Both the position numbers and the translations under genes were made by a program. A DNA stretch of 21,121 nucleotides from Clostridiales bacterium. GTDB taxonomy: Bacteria > Bacillota > Clostridia > Christensenellales > Borkfalkiaceae. Location of the stretch: NCBI GenBank assembly GCA_003503945.1, contig DOCD01000179.1:1-21121 (forward strand), read 5' to 3'. Below the pieces are notes generated by a model, which did no database searches, was not told the origin of the DNA, and was given only the letters and a program-made list of their open reading frames with translations. Shown here one piece after another: positions 7,238 through 14,194 of this stretch. Each line of letters opens with the position of its first letter. Within the stretch, counting starts at the first letter, position 1.

Positions 7238-7293
7238 ATTGAGTGCGCTTGCAAAAAGTGTGATTTTTGCGCGCGCCATTAATTATTTTAGTT

Positions 7294-8028
7294 ATGACAA
7301 AAATCGAGTATCAGCTTCCTAAACACAGGCAGCCCGTTTTCGGCTTCGTAAAGGGCTTTTTAAAAATTTTTATAAGAAAAAAACGCGTCGTAGTTCTCGG
7401 CGAAAAGTTGCAGGATAAGTGTATTTATCTTGCAAACCACGCAAACAAAATGGGACCCGTGATGTACGATATGTACTTCCCCGTGTACGCTGTCAAGTGG
7501 GGCGCGCACCAGATGCTGGGCAAATATGCCGAAAGGCGCGCGTATCTTCGCGACGTATTATATATAAAAAAGAACGGCTACGGCAGAAAAAAAGCGGCTT
7601 TTAAGGCGTTTTTCGAGGCGTATTTTTCGAAATTCTTTTATAAGGGGTTGAAATTTCTGCCCACTTATCCCGATATGCGGCTCGCTAAAACGGTAAAAAA
7701 GAGTGTAGACGTTTTAAACGACAATACCGCGATAATGATTTTCCCCGAGGACTCGGATAACGGGTACAAGGACGAAATGACTCACTTTTTTTCGGGCTTC
7801 GTGCTTGTTATGGAAAATTATTTCAAAAAGACGGGCGAGGACGTGCCCGTGCGCCCCGTATATTATCATAAGAAAAAGCGGCTTATGGTCGCGGGCGAAA
7901 GCATGTACCTGCAGGATTTTTTAAAGGCGGGGCTTGACAGAGGCGCAATCGCCGAAGTTTTTAAAGATAAGGTCAACGACCTGTTCGCGCGGATAGAGCG
8001 CGGCGAATTCGACAAAAAGAAAAAGTAA
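7294..8028 (+). CDS. PlsC-like lysophospholipid acyltransferase family protein
   Basis: A 244-residue protein resembling 1-acyl-glycerol-3-phosphate acyltransferases, which would esterify acyl groups to lysophosphatidate at the membrane. Seen: YLANHANKMGPVMYDMYFP, where His49 follows Asn as in motif I, and IFPEDSDNGY (Phe150-Glu152) matching motif III. The classical H-x4-D is not kept: five residues after His49 there is Gly, and the nearest Asp is at the end of the block. From memory, a Firmicute subfamily with NHxxxxGPI in this place exists, so this may be normal for the subgroup. The start is uncertain: ATG 7294 and an in-frame TTG at 7267 both lack a Shine-Dalgarno site. It follows fakA/fakB, which fits a fatty-acid incorporation theme. 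Substrate is inferred only. Confidence 0.7.
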   Translation: MTKIEYQLPKHRQPVFGFVKGFLKIFIRKKRVVVLGEKLQDKCIYLANHANKMGPVMYDMYFPVYAVKWGAHQMLGKYAERRAYLRDVLYIKKNGYGRKKAAFKAFFEAYFSKFFYKGLKFLPTYPDMRLAKTVKKSVDVLNDNTAIMIFPEDSDNGYKDEMTHFFSGFVLVMENYFKKTGEDVPVRPVYYHKKKRLMVAGESMYLQDFLKAGLDRGAIAEVFKDKVNDLFARIERGEFDKKKK

Positions 8029-8031
8029 TTA

Positions 8032-8069
8032 TTGCGCCCCGCGTGACGGATTCGTCCTGCGGGGCGCAA
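8032..8069 (+). terminator. Terminator-like hairpin after the acyltransferase gene
   Basis: A perfect 11-bp GC-rich stem, TTGCGCCCCGC (8032-8042) with GCGGGGCGCAA (8059-8069), containing an inner GACG-GATT-CGTC hairpin, followed by a weak T-rich tail (ATTTAT). Confidence 0.7.
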
Positions 8070-8084
8070 ATTTATCGGTAAAAA

Positions 8085-8122
8085 AATCCCCTCCGCGCAA
8101 CGAAAGTTGCGCGGAGGGGATT
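8085..8122. repeat. 17-bp-stem palindrome, copy 1
   Basis: AATCCCCTCCGCGCAAC (8085-8101), loop GAAA, then the exact reverse complement (8106-8122), followed by GGCGCCGCGG. Nearly the same element stands at 21077-21114. Read on the minus strand, copy 1 ends GGGGATTTTTTT and would also serve as an intrinsic terminator. It marks the left edge of the alpha-glucan locus. From here to the promoter at 8249 the DNA is AT-rich and shows no gene; AAAAATGT/ACATTTTT arms (about 8195-8228) can form a weak hairpin. Confidence 0.85.
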
Positions 8123-8248
8123 GGCGCCGCGGATCATATTCAATTTGAACTTTTTTATGAGATAGTGATAATCAATTTAATTTTTATGTTGTGAAAAATG
8201 TAGAGAATGTGCAAGTTGAACATTTTTTGAAAATTTTTAAAAAACCTA

Positions 8249-8277
8249 TTGACAATGCAGAGTTGTTGTGATAAAAT
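8249..8277 (+). promoter_or_regulatory. Sigma-A promoter of the surface lipoprotein gene
   Basis: TTGACA (8249-8254), a 17-bp spacer and TAAAAT (8272-8277), one base from perfect consensus. The predicted start near 8284 falls inside the LacI-type operator. Confidence 0.85.
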
Positions 8278-8278
8278 G

Positions 8279-8296
8279 TACTTAATCGGTTAAGTA
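8279..8296. promoter_or_regulatory. LacI-family operator
   Basis: The 18-bp inverted repeat TACTTAATCGGTTAAGTA has a central CG and only one mismatched pair, the typical architecture of LacI-family operators. It covers the transcription start of the lipoprotein gene, where binding would block initiation. The obvious regulator is the lacI-like gene at 10211-10999. I found no second copy in the lacI/amylase intergenic region. Confidence 0.7.
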
Positions 8297-8325
8297 ACCA
8301 AAAAATTAGAAAAGAGGTGGAAAGA

Positions 8326-10134
8326 ATGAAAAAGGCTACTAAATGGGCGGGTTTCATAATTGCTTCGGCGGTTTGCGTAACTTCGGTTGCTATGCTTGCG
8401 GCTTGCAGTGACGACAACTCTCAACCCAAAGAATACACCGTAACCTATTACGACGGTACGACTGTTTTGGACACGCAGAAAGTAAAAGAGGGCGAAAAGG
8501 CGACAAAATGGATACCCGAAAAAACCGACTACACGTTTGTCGATTGGTACGCGACTCCCAACTTTGCGCACCTGTTCCCGTTTGACGAACCTATCAGCGA
8601 AGACAAGTCTGCGTTCGCGCAGTGGTCTTCCGCGGTTCAGAGCGAAGATACGAGAACATTCTATATCGTAGGCAGCGGAACGAGCCCTATGCTCAGAGCC
8701 AGCGATTGGGGACACGGCACGGGCGACCAGCACAAAATGACGAAGGCGGAGGGTAAGAACGAATACACGTACACACTCGATTTAAACGTCGGAGATAAGT
8801 TCCAGTTTGAAATATCGGGAACGGGCGATTGGATGAATCAGCGCGGCGTAGGCTATCTTGACACTTTGACTCTCGAAAACGGCACCACGGTTTTCAGCGG
8901 TTCGAGCACCATAGGCGACAACTCCTCTTACCGTCTGGATATAAAGTGCGAATATGCGGGCAACTACACGTTTACCCTTACTACTCACCCCGACGATGAC
9001 ACCTACGAAACAAATCATCCCGCGTATACCGAGGCAAACAAAGAGGCGTTTAATATCAACCCTCTCGATAAAATAACGTGGGTACGCAACGGCGAAGTCA
9101 GCGAAGAGGTAGATGTTATAACGGATTATTACATAAAGGGCGCGCAGATTACCAACTGGAAAGATATGTATAATCCTTCTACAAAGATGACGAATAAAGA
9201 CGGCGTTTTCACTTTGGAGGTTTACCTTAAAGAAAACGACGAATTTATGTTCTCATCACGGAACACCATAGGCGCCGAAGTTTCGACGGGAACAGAGTAT
9301 ATATATGCGAGCAGTCTCGACGAAGCGAGCAAGGCGTATGTTTCGGGCGAAGCGCGCAATATGACGGCAAAGGCTTCCGGTACTTATAAATTTACTTATA
9401 CCGAGGCGACAAAGGTTTTAACCGTTTCGTTCGACGCGGAAAAGGTCCCTGCGGCTGTCGACTATTACCTTGACGGAACTTACGGCGGCGGAACCTGGGG
9501 CGACTTTATGAAAGATGAAAACAAAGCAGCCCATAAATTTGCCGAAACGACTGCGGGTTCGGGAATATTCGTACTCAATAACGTGAAGCTTGCGGCTAAC
9601 GACGAACTTGTAATCCGCACATATGCGGCGGGTACCGAAAAACTTACCTGGGACAACGGCGCGGGCAGCTACAACTTTGATTACCTCAGCGGCGGCGGAA
9701 GCAATTTCGTAAATCCCGAAAACGGCACAAACATCAAAGTCGTTACGGCGGGAACTTACAACATAACTTTTGACGGCTATGCGAAAATGATTACCATAGA
9801 AAATGCGAACTCCGTTGACGACGCGTATATCGTCGGAACGATGACGGGCGAAGGCGGTTGGAAAGTTTCCCCCGATTGGAAGATGACTTTGAGCGGGGAC
9901 AACACCTATACGATAGAGGTTGAGCTTGCCGTAAACGACAGCTTCGGCGTAAAGGTTATGAAAGGTGAGACGACCGAGCAGAAATATTGGTTCGGCGCAT
10001 CGACGGTCAGCGGCGCTCCTGTCGGGTTTGACGTAACGAGCAACAACATAACCTGCAAAACCGCGGGAACTTATATAATAACCTGCACGGTGACGGACGG
10101 GGTCGGAACTATTACTATAAGCAGTAAAAATTAA
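8326..10134 (+). CDS. Surface lipoprotein with InlB repeat and four SusE/F-like putative alpha-glucan-binding modules
   Basis: A 602-residue exported lipoprotein. Signal peptide 1-26 ends in the lipobox LAAC (Cys27). Residues about 35-96 form an InlB/Listeria-Bacteroides type repeat (YTVTYYDGTTVLDTQKVKEG ... FVDWY). Four similar beta-rich modules follow at about 107-225, 266-371, 378-491 and 498-602. Each starts with a YYI/YIVG strand, has a Trp-containing segment, a TYTLEV-like strand followed by NDEF/NDSF, and ends with AGTY.ITF and a last strand. This layout recalls SusE/SusF and other starch-binding modules; sugar binding is inferred from that and from the neighbouring maltodextrin genes. 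No catalytic motif is seen. The ATG at 8326 follows AGAGGTGG; an in-frame GTG at 8317 is part of that site. Likely controlled by LacI through the overlapping operator. Confidence 0.82.
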   Translation: MKKATKWAGFIIASAVCVTSVAMLAACSDDNSQPKEYTVTYYDGTTVLDTQKVKEGEKATKWIPEKTDYTFVDWYATPNFAHLFPFDEPISEDKSAFAQWSSAVQSEDTRTFYIVGSGTSPMLRASDWGHGTGDQHKMTKAEGKNEYTYTLDLNVGDKFQFEISGTGDWMNQRGVGYLDTLTLENGTTVFSGSSTIGDNSSYRLDIKCEYAGNYTFTLTTHPDDDTYETNHPAYTEANKEAFNINPLDKITWVRNGEVSEEVDVITDYYIKGAQITNWKDMYNPSTKMTNKDGVFTLEVYLKENDEFMFSSRNTIGAEVSTGTEYIYASSLDEASKAYVSGEARNMTAKASGTYKFTYTEATKVLTVSFDAEKVPAAVDYYLDGTYGGGTWGDFMKDENKAAHKFAETTAGSGIFVLNNVKLAANDELVIRTYAAGTEKLTWDNGAGSYNFDYLSGGGSNFVNPENGTNIKVVTAGTYNITFDGYAKMITIENANSVDDAYIVGTMTGEGGWKVSPDWKMTLSGDNTYTIEVELAVNDSFGVKVMKGETTEQKYWFGASTVSGAPVGFDVTSNNITCKTAGTYIITCTVTDGVGTITISSKN

Positions 10135-10170
10135 CTGTGCTATCGCTAACCTCGAACGTTTAAAAATTAA

Positions 10171-10200
10171 AAGCGGGCGTTCGGTAGAGAACGTCCGCTT
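10171..10200. terminator. Bidirectional terminator between convergent lipoprotein and lacI genes
   Basis: A 12-bp stem with one G-U pair, AAGCGGGCGTTC (10171-10182) and GAACGTCCGCTT (10189-10200), loop GGTAGA. The minus-strand read ends TTTTAATTTTTAA, so it is stronger for lacI. Confidence 0.8.
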
Positions 10201-10210
10201 GAATTTATTG

Positions 10211-10999
10211 TCAGACTTTGTAAGAGTGGGAGTCGAAAGGTTTGTGGCTCAGTGCTTTTTGTATGCAATCGGCTGTTTGTTCGCAAATGGAAGAATATAA
10301 ATCTTCGTACAAAAGATTTATCTCTTTATCCTTGAAAAATTCGGCGATTATGCCGTTTACGGTAAGCATATTTTTTACGTCTATGGTTTGCAGCTCCTTA
10401 CCGTTATCGATAAAAATGACATTATCGAACGTATCGGCAATTTGCTTTTTCAAGCCGTCGTCCGCGGGAGAAAGACAAACAAAATAATATTCGCCGTTAA
10501 AATAACCGTCGGCTTTTTGTTTTAATTTATTATAGTCCGCGGTAATCTGGAAAAACAGTTTATCTTCCACAAGACAGTTTACGGCAATCAAAGGGATATA
10601 GTTTTGATTTCCTATTTGGTAGAACGTTTCTTTGCTCACGTTATAAGCTAAAATGGCGTCGGCATTGGATATGCGCCCGAACGGCGGCATGCTTACGATT
10701 ATATCGAAATTTTCGTGCAGAGTATTTGAAAGCCCTTCGATAATGTTTACGAACTCCGCTTTTTCGATATATCCGTGATATTCGGTGCAAATAGCTATCA
10801 GTTTTGAATTTGACGAAGACCGAAGATTTTTTGCGAAAACGTTGGGCTTATAATTGAGCATGTTTATAACGTGCCATATTTTGTTTTTGGTTTCTTCACT
10901 GATAGCCTGATTTTCCCTGTTATTTATAACGTAGGAAACGGTAGCGGTGGAAACGCCCGCTTCTTTGGCTATATCGTAAATTGTTACTTTTTTTCCCAT
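10211..10999 (-). CDS. LacI family transcriptional regulator, short effector domain
   Basis: A 262-residue regulator. The N-terminal helix-turn-helix is textbook: VTIYDIAKEAGVSTATVSYVINN, followed by the hinge YKPNVFAKNLRSSS. The remaining effector domain of about 200 residues is recognisable but well below the usual 270; the part after ISNADAILAYN is poorly conserved and shortened, so effector binding may differ. The start at 10999 is chosen from the HTH position; the -10 box ends 7 nt before it and there is no Shine-Dalgarno site, so the mRNA appears leaderless. An in-frame TTG at 11020 lies upstream of the predicted transcript start. It is convergent with the lipoprotein gene and divergent from the amylase operon; most likely represses the locus in the absence of maltodextrin. 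The effector is inferred. Confidence 0.88.
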   Translation of the reverse strand: MGKKVTIYDIAKEAGVSTATVSYVINNRENQAISEETKNKIWHVINMLNYKPNVFAKNLRSSSNSKLIAICTEYHGYIEKAEFVNIIEGLSNTLHENFDIIVSMPPFGRISNADAILAYNVSKETFYQIGNQNYIPLIAVNCLVEDKLFFQITADYNKLKQKADGYFNGEYYFVCLSPADDGLKKQIADTFDNVIFIDNGKELQTIDVKNMLTVNGIIAEFFKDKEINLLYEDLYSSICEQTADCIQKALSHKPFDSHSYKV

Positions 11000-11006
11000 A
11001 TTGTTA

Positions 11007-11036
11007 ATTATACAACACAATAAATAAAAATGTCAA
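11007..11036 (-). promoter_or_regulatory. Sigma-A promoter of lacI, leaderless transcript predicted
   Basis: On the minus strand TTGACA (11036-11031), 18-bp spacer, TATAAT (11012-11007). Only seven bases (TAACAAT) separate the -10 box from the ATG, so transcription should begin at or one base before the start codon. The -35 lies in the leader of the divergent amylase gene. Confidence 0.85.
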
Positions 11037-11053
11037 CATCAATGAGGATTTTT

Positions 11054-12730
11054 ATGAACGAAAACGCAATATTACATATACCCGAATCCAAATTCTGTTT
11101 TGCTTTGAAATCAAACGAAATATGTTTGAGGCTGAGAGTGTCGAAGCTTGATTTTCCCGATAAAGTACGGGTTGTTTACGGCGGGAAATACTCTTATGCG
11201 TTAACGCGCGAGTTCGCCGAAATGCAACGTCAATCCGAGGACAGACTGTTTGCATATTATACCGTTACATTAAAATTATCCGATGTAAGGTTTGTTTATG
11301 TGTTTGAAATAACTTACGGGGATAAGGTTTATTACTATTCGGAGGACGGCTTATCCGAAAAATTCGACTTCGAATTGAGTTACTATAACTGTTTTCAATA
11401 TGCATATATAAACGAATGCGATATAATAAAATCGGTCGAATGGATGAAAACCGCTACGTTCTATCAGATATTTGTCGAAAGATTTAATATGGGAAACAGG
11501 GATAAGGATAAATCTTATATCAATATGCAATGGGGGGATATTCCCAACCCTAAAAGTTTTGCGGGAGGAGATATAAAGGGAATTACCGAAAAACTTTCTT
11601 ATCTTAAAAATTTAGGAATAAACGCACTGTATCTTACGCCCGTATTCCGCTCCGTTTCTAATCACAAATACGACATAAGCGATTATTACGACATCGACGG
11701 ACAATTCGGCAACAAGGAACAGTTGCGTGAGCTTATAGATAAAGCCCATTCAATGGGGATAAGAGTTGTGCTCGACGCCGTGTTCAATCATTGCAGTGAA
11801 AATTTATCGCAATTTCAGGACGTTTTGAAAAAGGGAAGAAAATCCGAATTTTACGATTGGTTTATTATTACAAACGACGAGCCTTTGGAGTACGAATGCT
11901 TTGCCGCCTGCGCATATATGCCGAAATTCAATACGTCAAACCCCGAAGTTTGCAGATATCTTATAGACATAGCGACGTATTGGATAAAGGAGTTTGATAT
12001 AGACGGGTGGCGGCTGGACGTCTCCGACGAGGTATCGCACGACTTCTGGCGGCAGTTCAGAAAGGCGGTAAAAGCGGTTAAGCCCGATTGCGTTCTTATA
12101 GGCGAAAACTGGCACGACGCAAATATCTATTTGCGCGGAGACCAGTTCGATTCAATTATGAATTACGCCTTTACAAAGGCTTGTCTTGATTTTTATGCGT
12201 TCGGCGAATTTAATGCCCAAAGCATTGCCGATAAGCTGAACGAAATTTTAATGCGCAATACCGATACTATTAACGGTATGATGCTCAATTTATTGGATAC
12301 GCATGACACCCACAGGTTTCTGACGCGAGTGAACGGGGATAGGGATAAACTTATGAGCGCGCTTGCGCTTACTTATTTCTTTCCCGGCGCGCCCTGTATT
12401 TATTACGGCACTGAAAACGCGATGGAGGGCGGGTACGATCCGGATTGCCGCAGGACGTTCGACTGGACGCTGGAAAATAAAGACAGCCCCGTCAAATCGC
12501 TCATAAGAACGCTCGCTTCGCTCAAACACTCGGAAGACTTCGCTTCTGCCGCCGTAAGGATATATTCCGAAAACGGTTTGCTCGTTGTCGAACGGGGAAT
12601 ATATAAGCTTACGGTAAACGAAAGCGGAGAAAATAAAAAACATAGTTCCGCTAAGCCCGTTGCCGCCAACGGATACGGCGCAGGCATTCTCAAAAACGGC
12701 GGATTTATAGCGGAAAGAACAAAATATTAA
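11054..12730 (+). CDS. GH13 alpha-glucan hydrolase (neopullulanase/cyclomaltodextrinase type)
   Basis: A 558-residue cytoplasmic enzyme (no signal peptide) that would cleave imported maltodextrins or cyclodextrins at alpha-1,4 links. An N-terminal CBM34-like beta domain (about 1-125) precedes the barrel, which begins ATFYQIFVERF. All four GH13 regions are present: DAVFNH (241-246), GWRLD with nucleophile Asp322, acid/base Glu351 in GENWH, and HD with Asp418. The layout fits the neopullulanase, maltogenic amylase and cyclomaltodextrinase group; exact product is open. The ATG at 11054 follows TGAGGA; upstream in-frame ATGs at 11030 and 11042 lack a site. First gene of a tight operon, 16 bp before the binding-protein gene. 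Sampled 60-base lines give about 32% GC in the 5' part and about 58% near 12421-12480. Confidence 0.93.
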   Translation: MNENAILHIPESKFCFALKSNEICLRLRVSKLDFPDKVRVVYGGKYSYALTREFAEMQRQSEDRLFAYYTVTLKLSDVRFVYVFEITYGDKVYYYSEDGLSEKFDFELSYYNCFQYAYINECDIIKSVEWMKTATFYQIFVERFNMGNRDKDKSYINMQWGDIPNPKSFAGGDIKGITEKLSYLKNLGINALYLTPVFRSVSNHKYDISDYYDIDGQFGNKEQLRELIDKAHSMGIRVVLDAVFNHCSENLSQFQDVLKKGRKSEFYDWFIITNDEPLEYECFAACAYMPKFNTSNPEVCRYLIDIATYWIKEFDIDGWRLDVSDEVSHDFWRQFRKAVKAVKPDCVLIGENWHDANIYLRGDQFDSIMNYAFTKACLDFYAFGEFNAQSIADKLNEILMRNTDTINGMMLNLLDTHDTHRFLTRVNGDRDKLMSALALTYFFPGAPCIYYGTENAMEGGYDPDCRRTFDWTLENKDSPVKSLIRTLASLKHSEDFASAAVRIYSENGLLVVERGIYKLTVNESGENKKHSSAKPVAANGYGAGILKNGGFIAERTKY

Positions 12731-12746
12731 TGAAAAGGAGAAAATG

Positions 12747-14180
12747 ATGAAAAAGACGTTGCCGGCTTTGATTGCACATATAGCGGTAATTCTTGCGGTG
12801 ATAATCGTTATGGGAACGCTCGGTCTCATTGCCGCGGGAGTTGCGTCGGAGGGCAGTGAAAAGTTTACGGACGAGATTGAAAGAAACGTAACGCTGCGTA
12901 TTCTCGAAAACGATACGGCGAAAGAACAGGGTTATCTGAAAGAATTGCTCGATGCTTTCAACGCCGAATATGCAGAGTACGGCATAAAAGCCGTGGACGC
13001 CAATATGGACCAGTTCACCGATTTGGAAACGGGCGGACCTTACGGTTACGGACCCGACGTGCTATATCAGGCGAATGACGCAATTATGAAATACGTCGAC
13101 GGCACGCGTAAGCATATCCTGCCGCTTCCCGTTGAACAGCTCGACTGTTACGAGCATATCGGTAAAAACGCCTGGGATGCCTATAAAGTGACCATAGAGA
13201 ATCAGGATTTCATATGCGGAGTACCCGTAAATATTCAACAGCCGCTTCTCTTTTACCGTAAGGATTTGCTTCCCGCCAACTGGGAAACGGAATGGGACGA
13301 CGATAAGAACGGCGTGCCCGATATGATTGAATATTGGACGGACTTATATAGATATTCTCAGACGATAAGGGCGCAGAGCGCAAGCAATTACGGCTATATG
13401 AAATCGCTCAACGACGGATACTTTGCTTCGGGATATTTTCTGTCTTACGGCGGATATGTATTCGGCGGAGAGGAGAGAAACGATACGTCCGACGTAGGCT
13501 TTTCAAAAAATGACGGCTATTTAGGCGCAAAAATTATTCGTCAGCTTGCTTCGGTTATGAATCTCGAGTGTACGGAAGATACGATAACCAAAAATTCGTA
13601 TTCGAGAATGGCGCAGGGCGCATACTTCGCCACAATGACGACGCCCGACGTCTATACAATGTTTATCAAAGAAATGGTAAACGCCGGTTTTACCGAAGAA
13701 TATGCGAGAGAAAATCTGATAATGACGGACGTTCCGAAACTGCCCGTCAGCGGCGACTTGGAGGACGAAAGTCAGGGATTTAAGGATATGACGGTTATGG
13801 GCGGTATAAACGGGTATGCAATAAGCTCGTATACCAAAGCGCCCAACGCCGCGCTTGCCTTTGTCAATTTCGCAACGTCTTACAAAATGATTAACCGCAG
13901 GGCGGAGCTTCTCGGTATTTCACCCGCAAGGGGCGATTCGGCGGAGGCTCTCGGCGGACTGAACGCAAATATCAACAACAATCTCACCGCCGGAACTATC
14001 TACGTTATGCCGAGCGTCAGGGCTTTGGGTCAGGTGTGGACTCCTTTACAGACTTATTGCGCTATACTTGCGGACGATTCTCTGACGGGCAAAAACGTAT
14101 ATGTTACCGACGAAGCACTGAAAAAGGGCTTAGAGAACGTTGACAATCAGATATACGCCGCCATACACACTTTGGGTTAA
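12747..14180 (+). CDS. Maltodextrin ABC transporter substrate-binding protein, membrane-anchored
   Basis: A 477-residue extracellular solute-binding protein of the MalE/MdxE type. An N-terminal hydrophobic segment (about residues 6-32) is not followed by a lipobox Cys, so the protein is probably held by an uncleaved anchor or released by signal peptidase I rather than lipidated. The mature part has ILENDTAKEQGYLKELLDAFN, VNIQQPLLFYRKDLLP and late PNAALAFVNFATS, as in sugar-binding proteins. Residues 184-195 (DDDKNGVPDMIE) match a 12-residue EF-hand calcium loop. ATG 12747 has AAGGAG at 6 nt; the adjacent ATG 12744 is only 3 nt away and equally in frame. Lies between the amylase and both permeases, which argues for maltodextrin as substrate. 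Confidence 0.88.
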   Translation: MKKTLPALIAHIAVILAVIIVMGTLGLIAAGVASEGSEKFTDEIERNVTLRILENDTAKEQGYLKELLDAFNAEYAEYGIKAVDANMDQFTDLETGGPYGYGPDVLYQANDAIMKYVDGTRKHILPLPVEQLDCYEHIGKNAWDAYKVTIENQDFICGVPVNIQQPLLFYRKDLLPANWETEWDDDKNGVPDMIEYWTDLYRYSQTIRAQSASNYGYMKSLNDGYFASGYFLSYGGYVFGGEERNDTSDVGFSKNDGYLGAKIIRQLASVMNLECTEDTITKNSYSRMAQGAYFATMTTPDVYTMFIKEMVNAGFTEEYARENLIMTDVPKLPVSGDLEDESQGFKDMTVMGGINGYAISSYTKAPNAALAFVNFATSYKMINRRAELLGISPARGDSAEALGGLNANINNNLTAGTIYVMPSVRALGQVWTPLQTYCAILADDSLTGKNVYVTDEALKKGLENVDNQIYAAIHTLG

Positions 14181-14194
14181 CAAGGGGAGAAAAA

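Noticed and set aside
8085..8122. CRISPR repeat
   Set aside because: Only two copies 13 kb apart, a perfect hairpin rather than a repeat-spacer array, and no cas genes.
11000..11054. LacI operator TTGT-N7-ACAA (11002-11016)
   Set aside because: Odd-length centre without CG and unlike the clear site at 8279-8296; probably chance in AT-rich promoter DNA.
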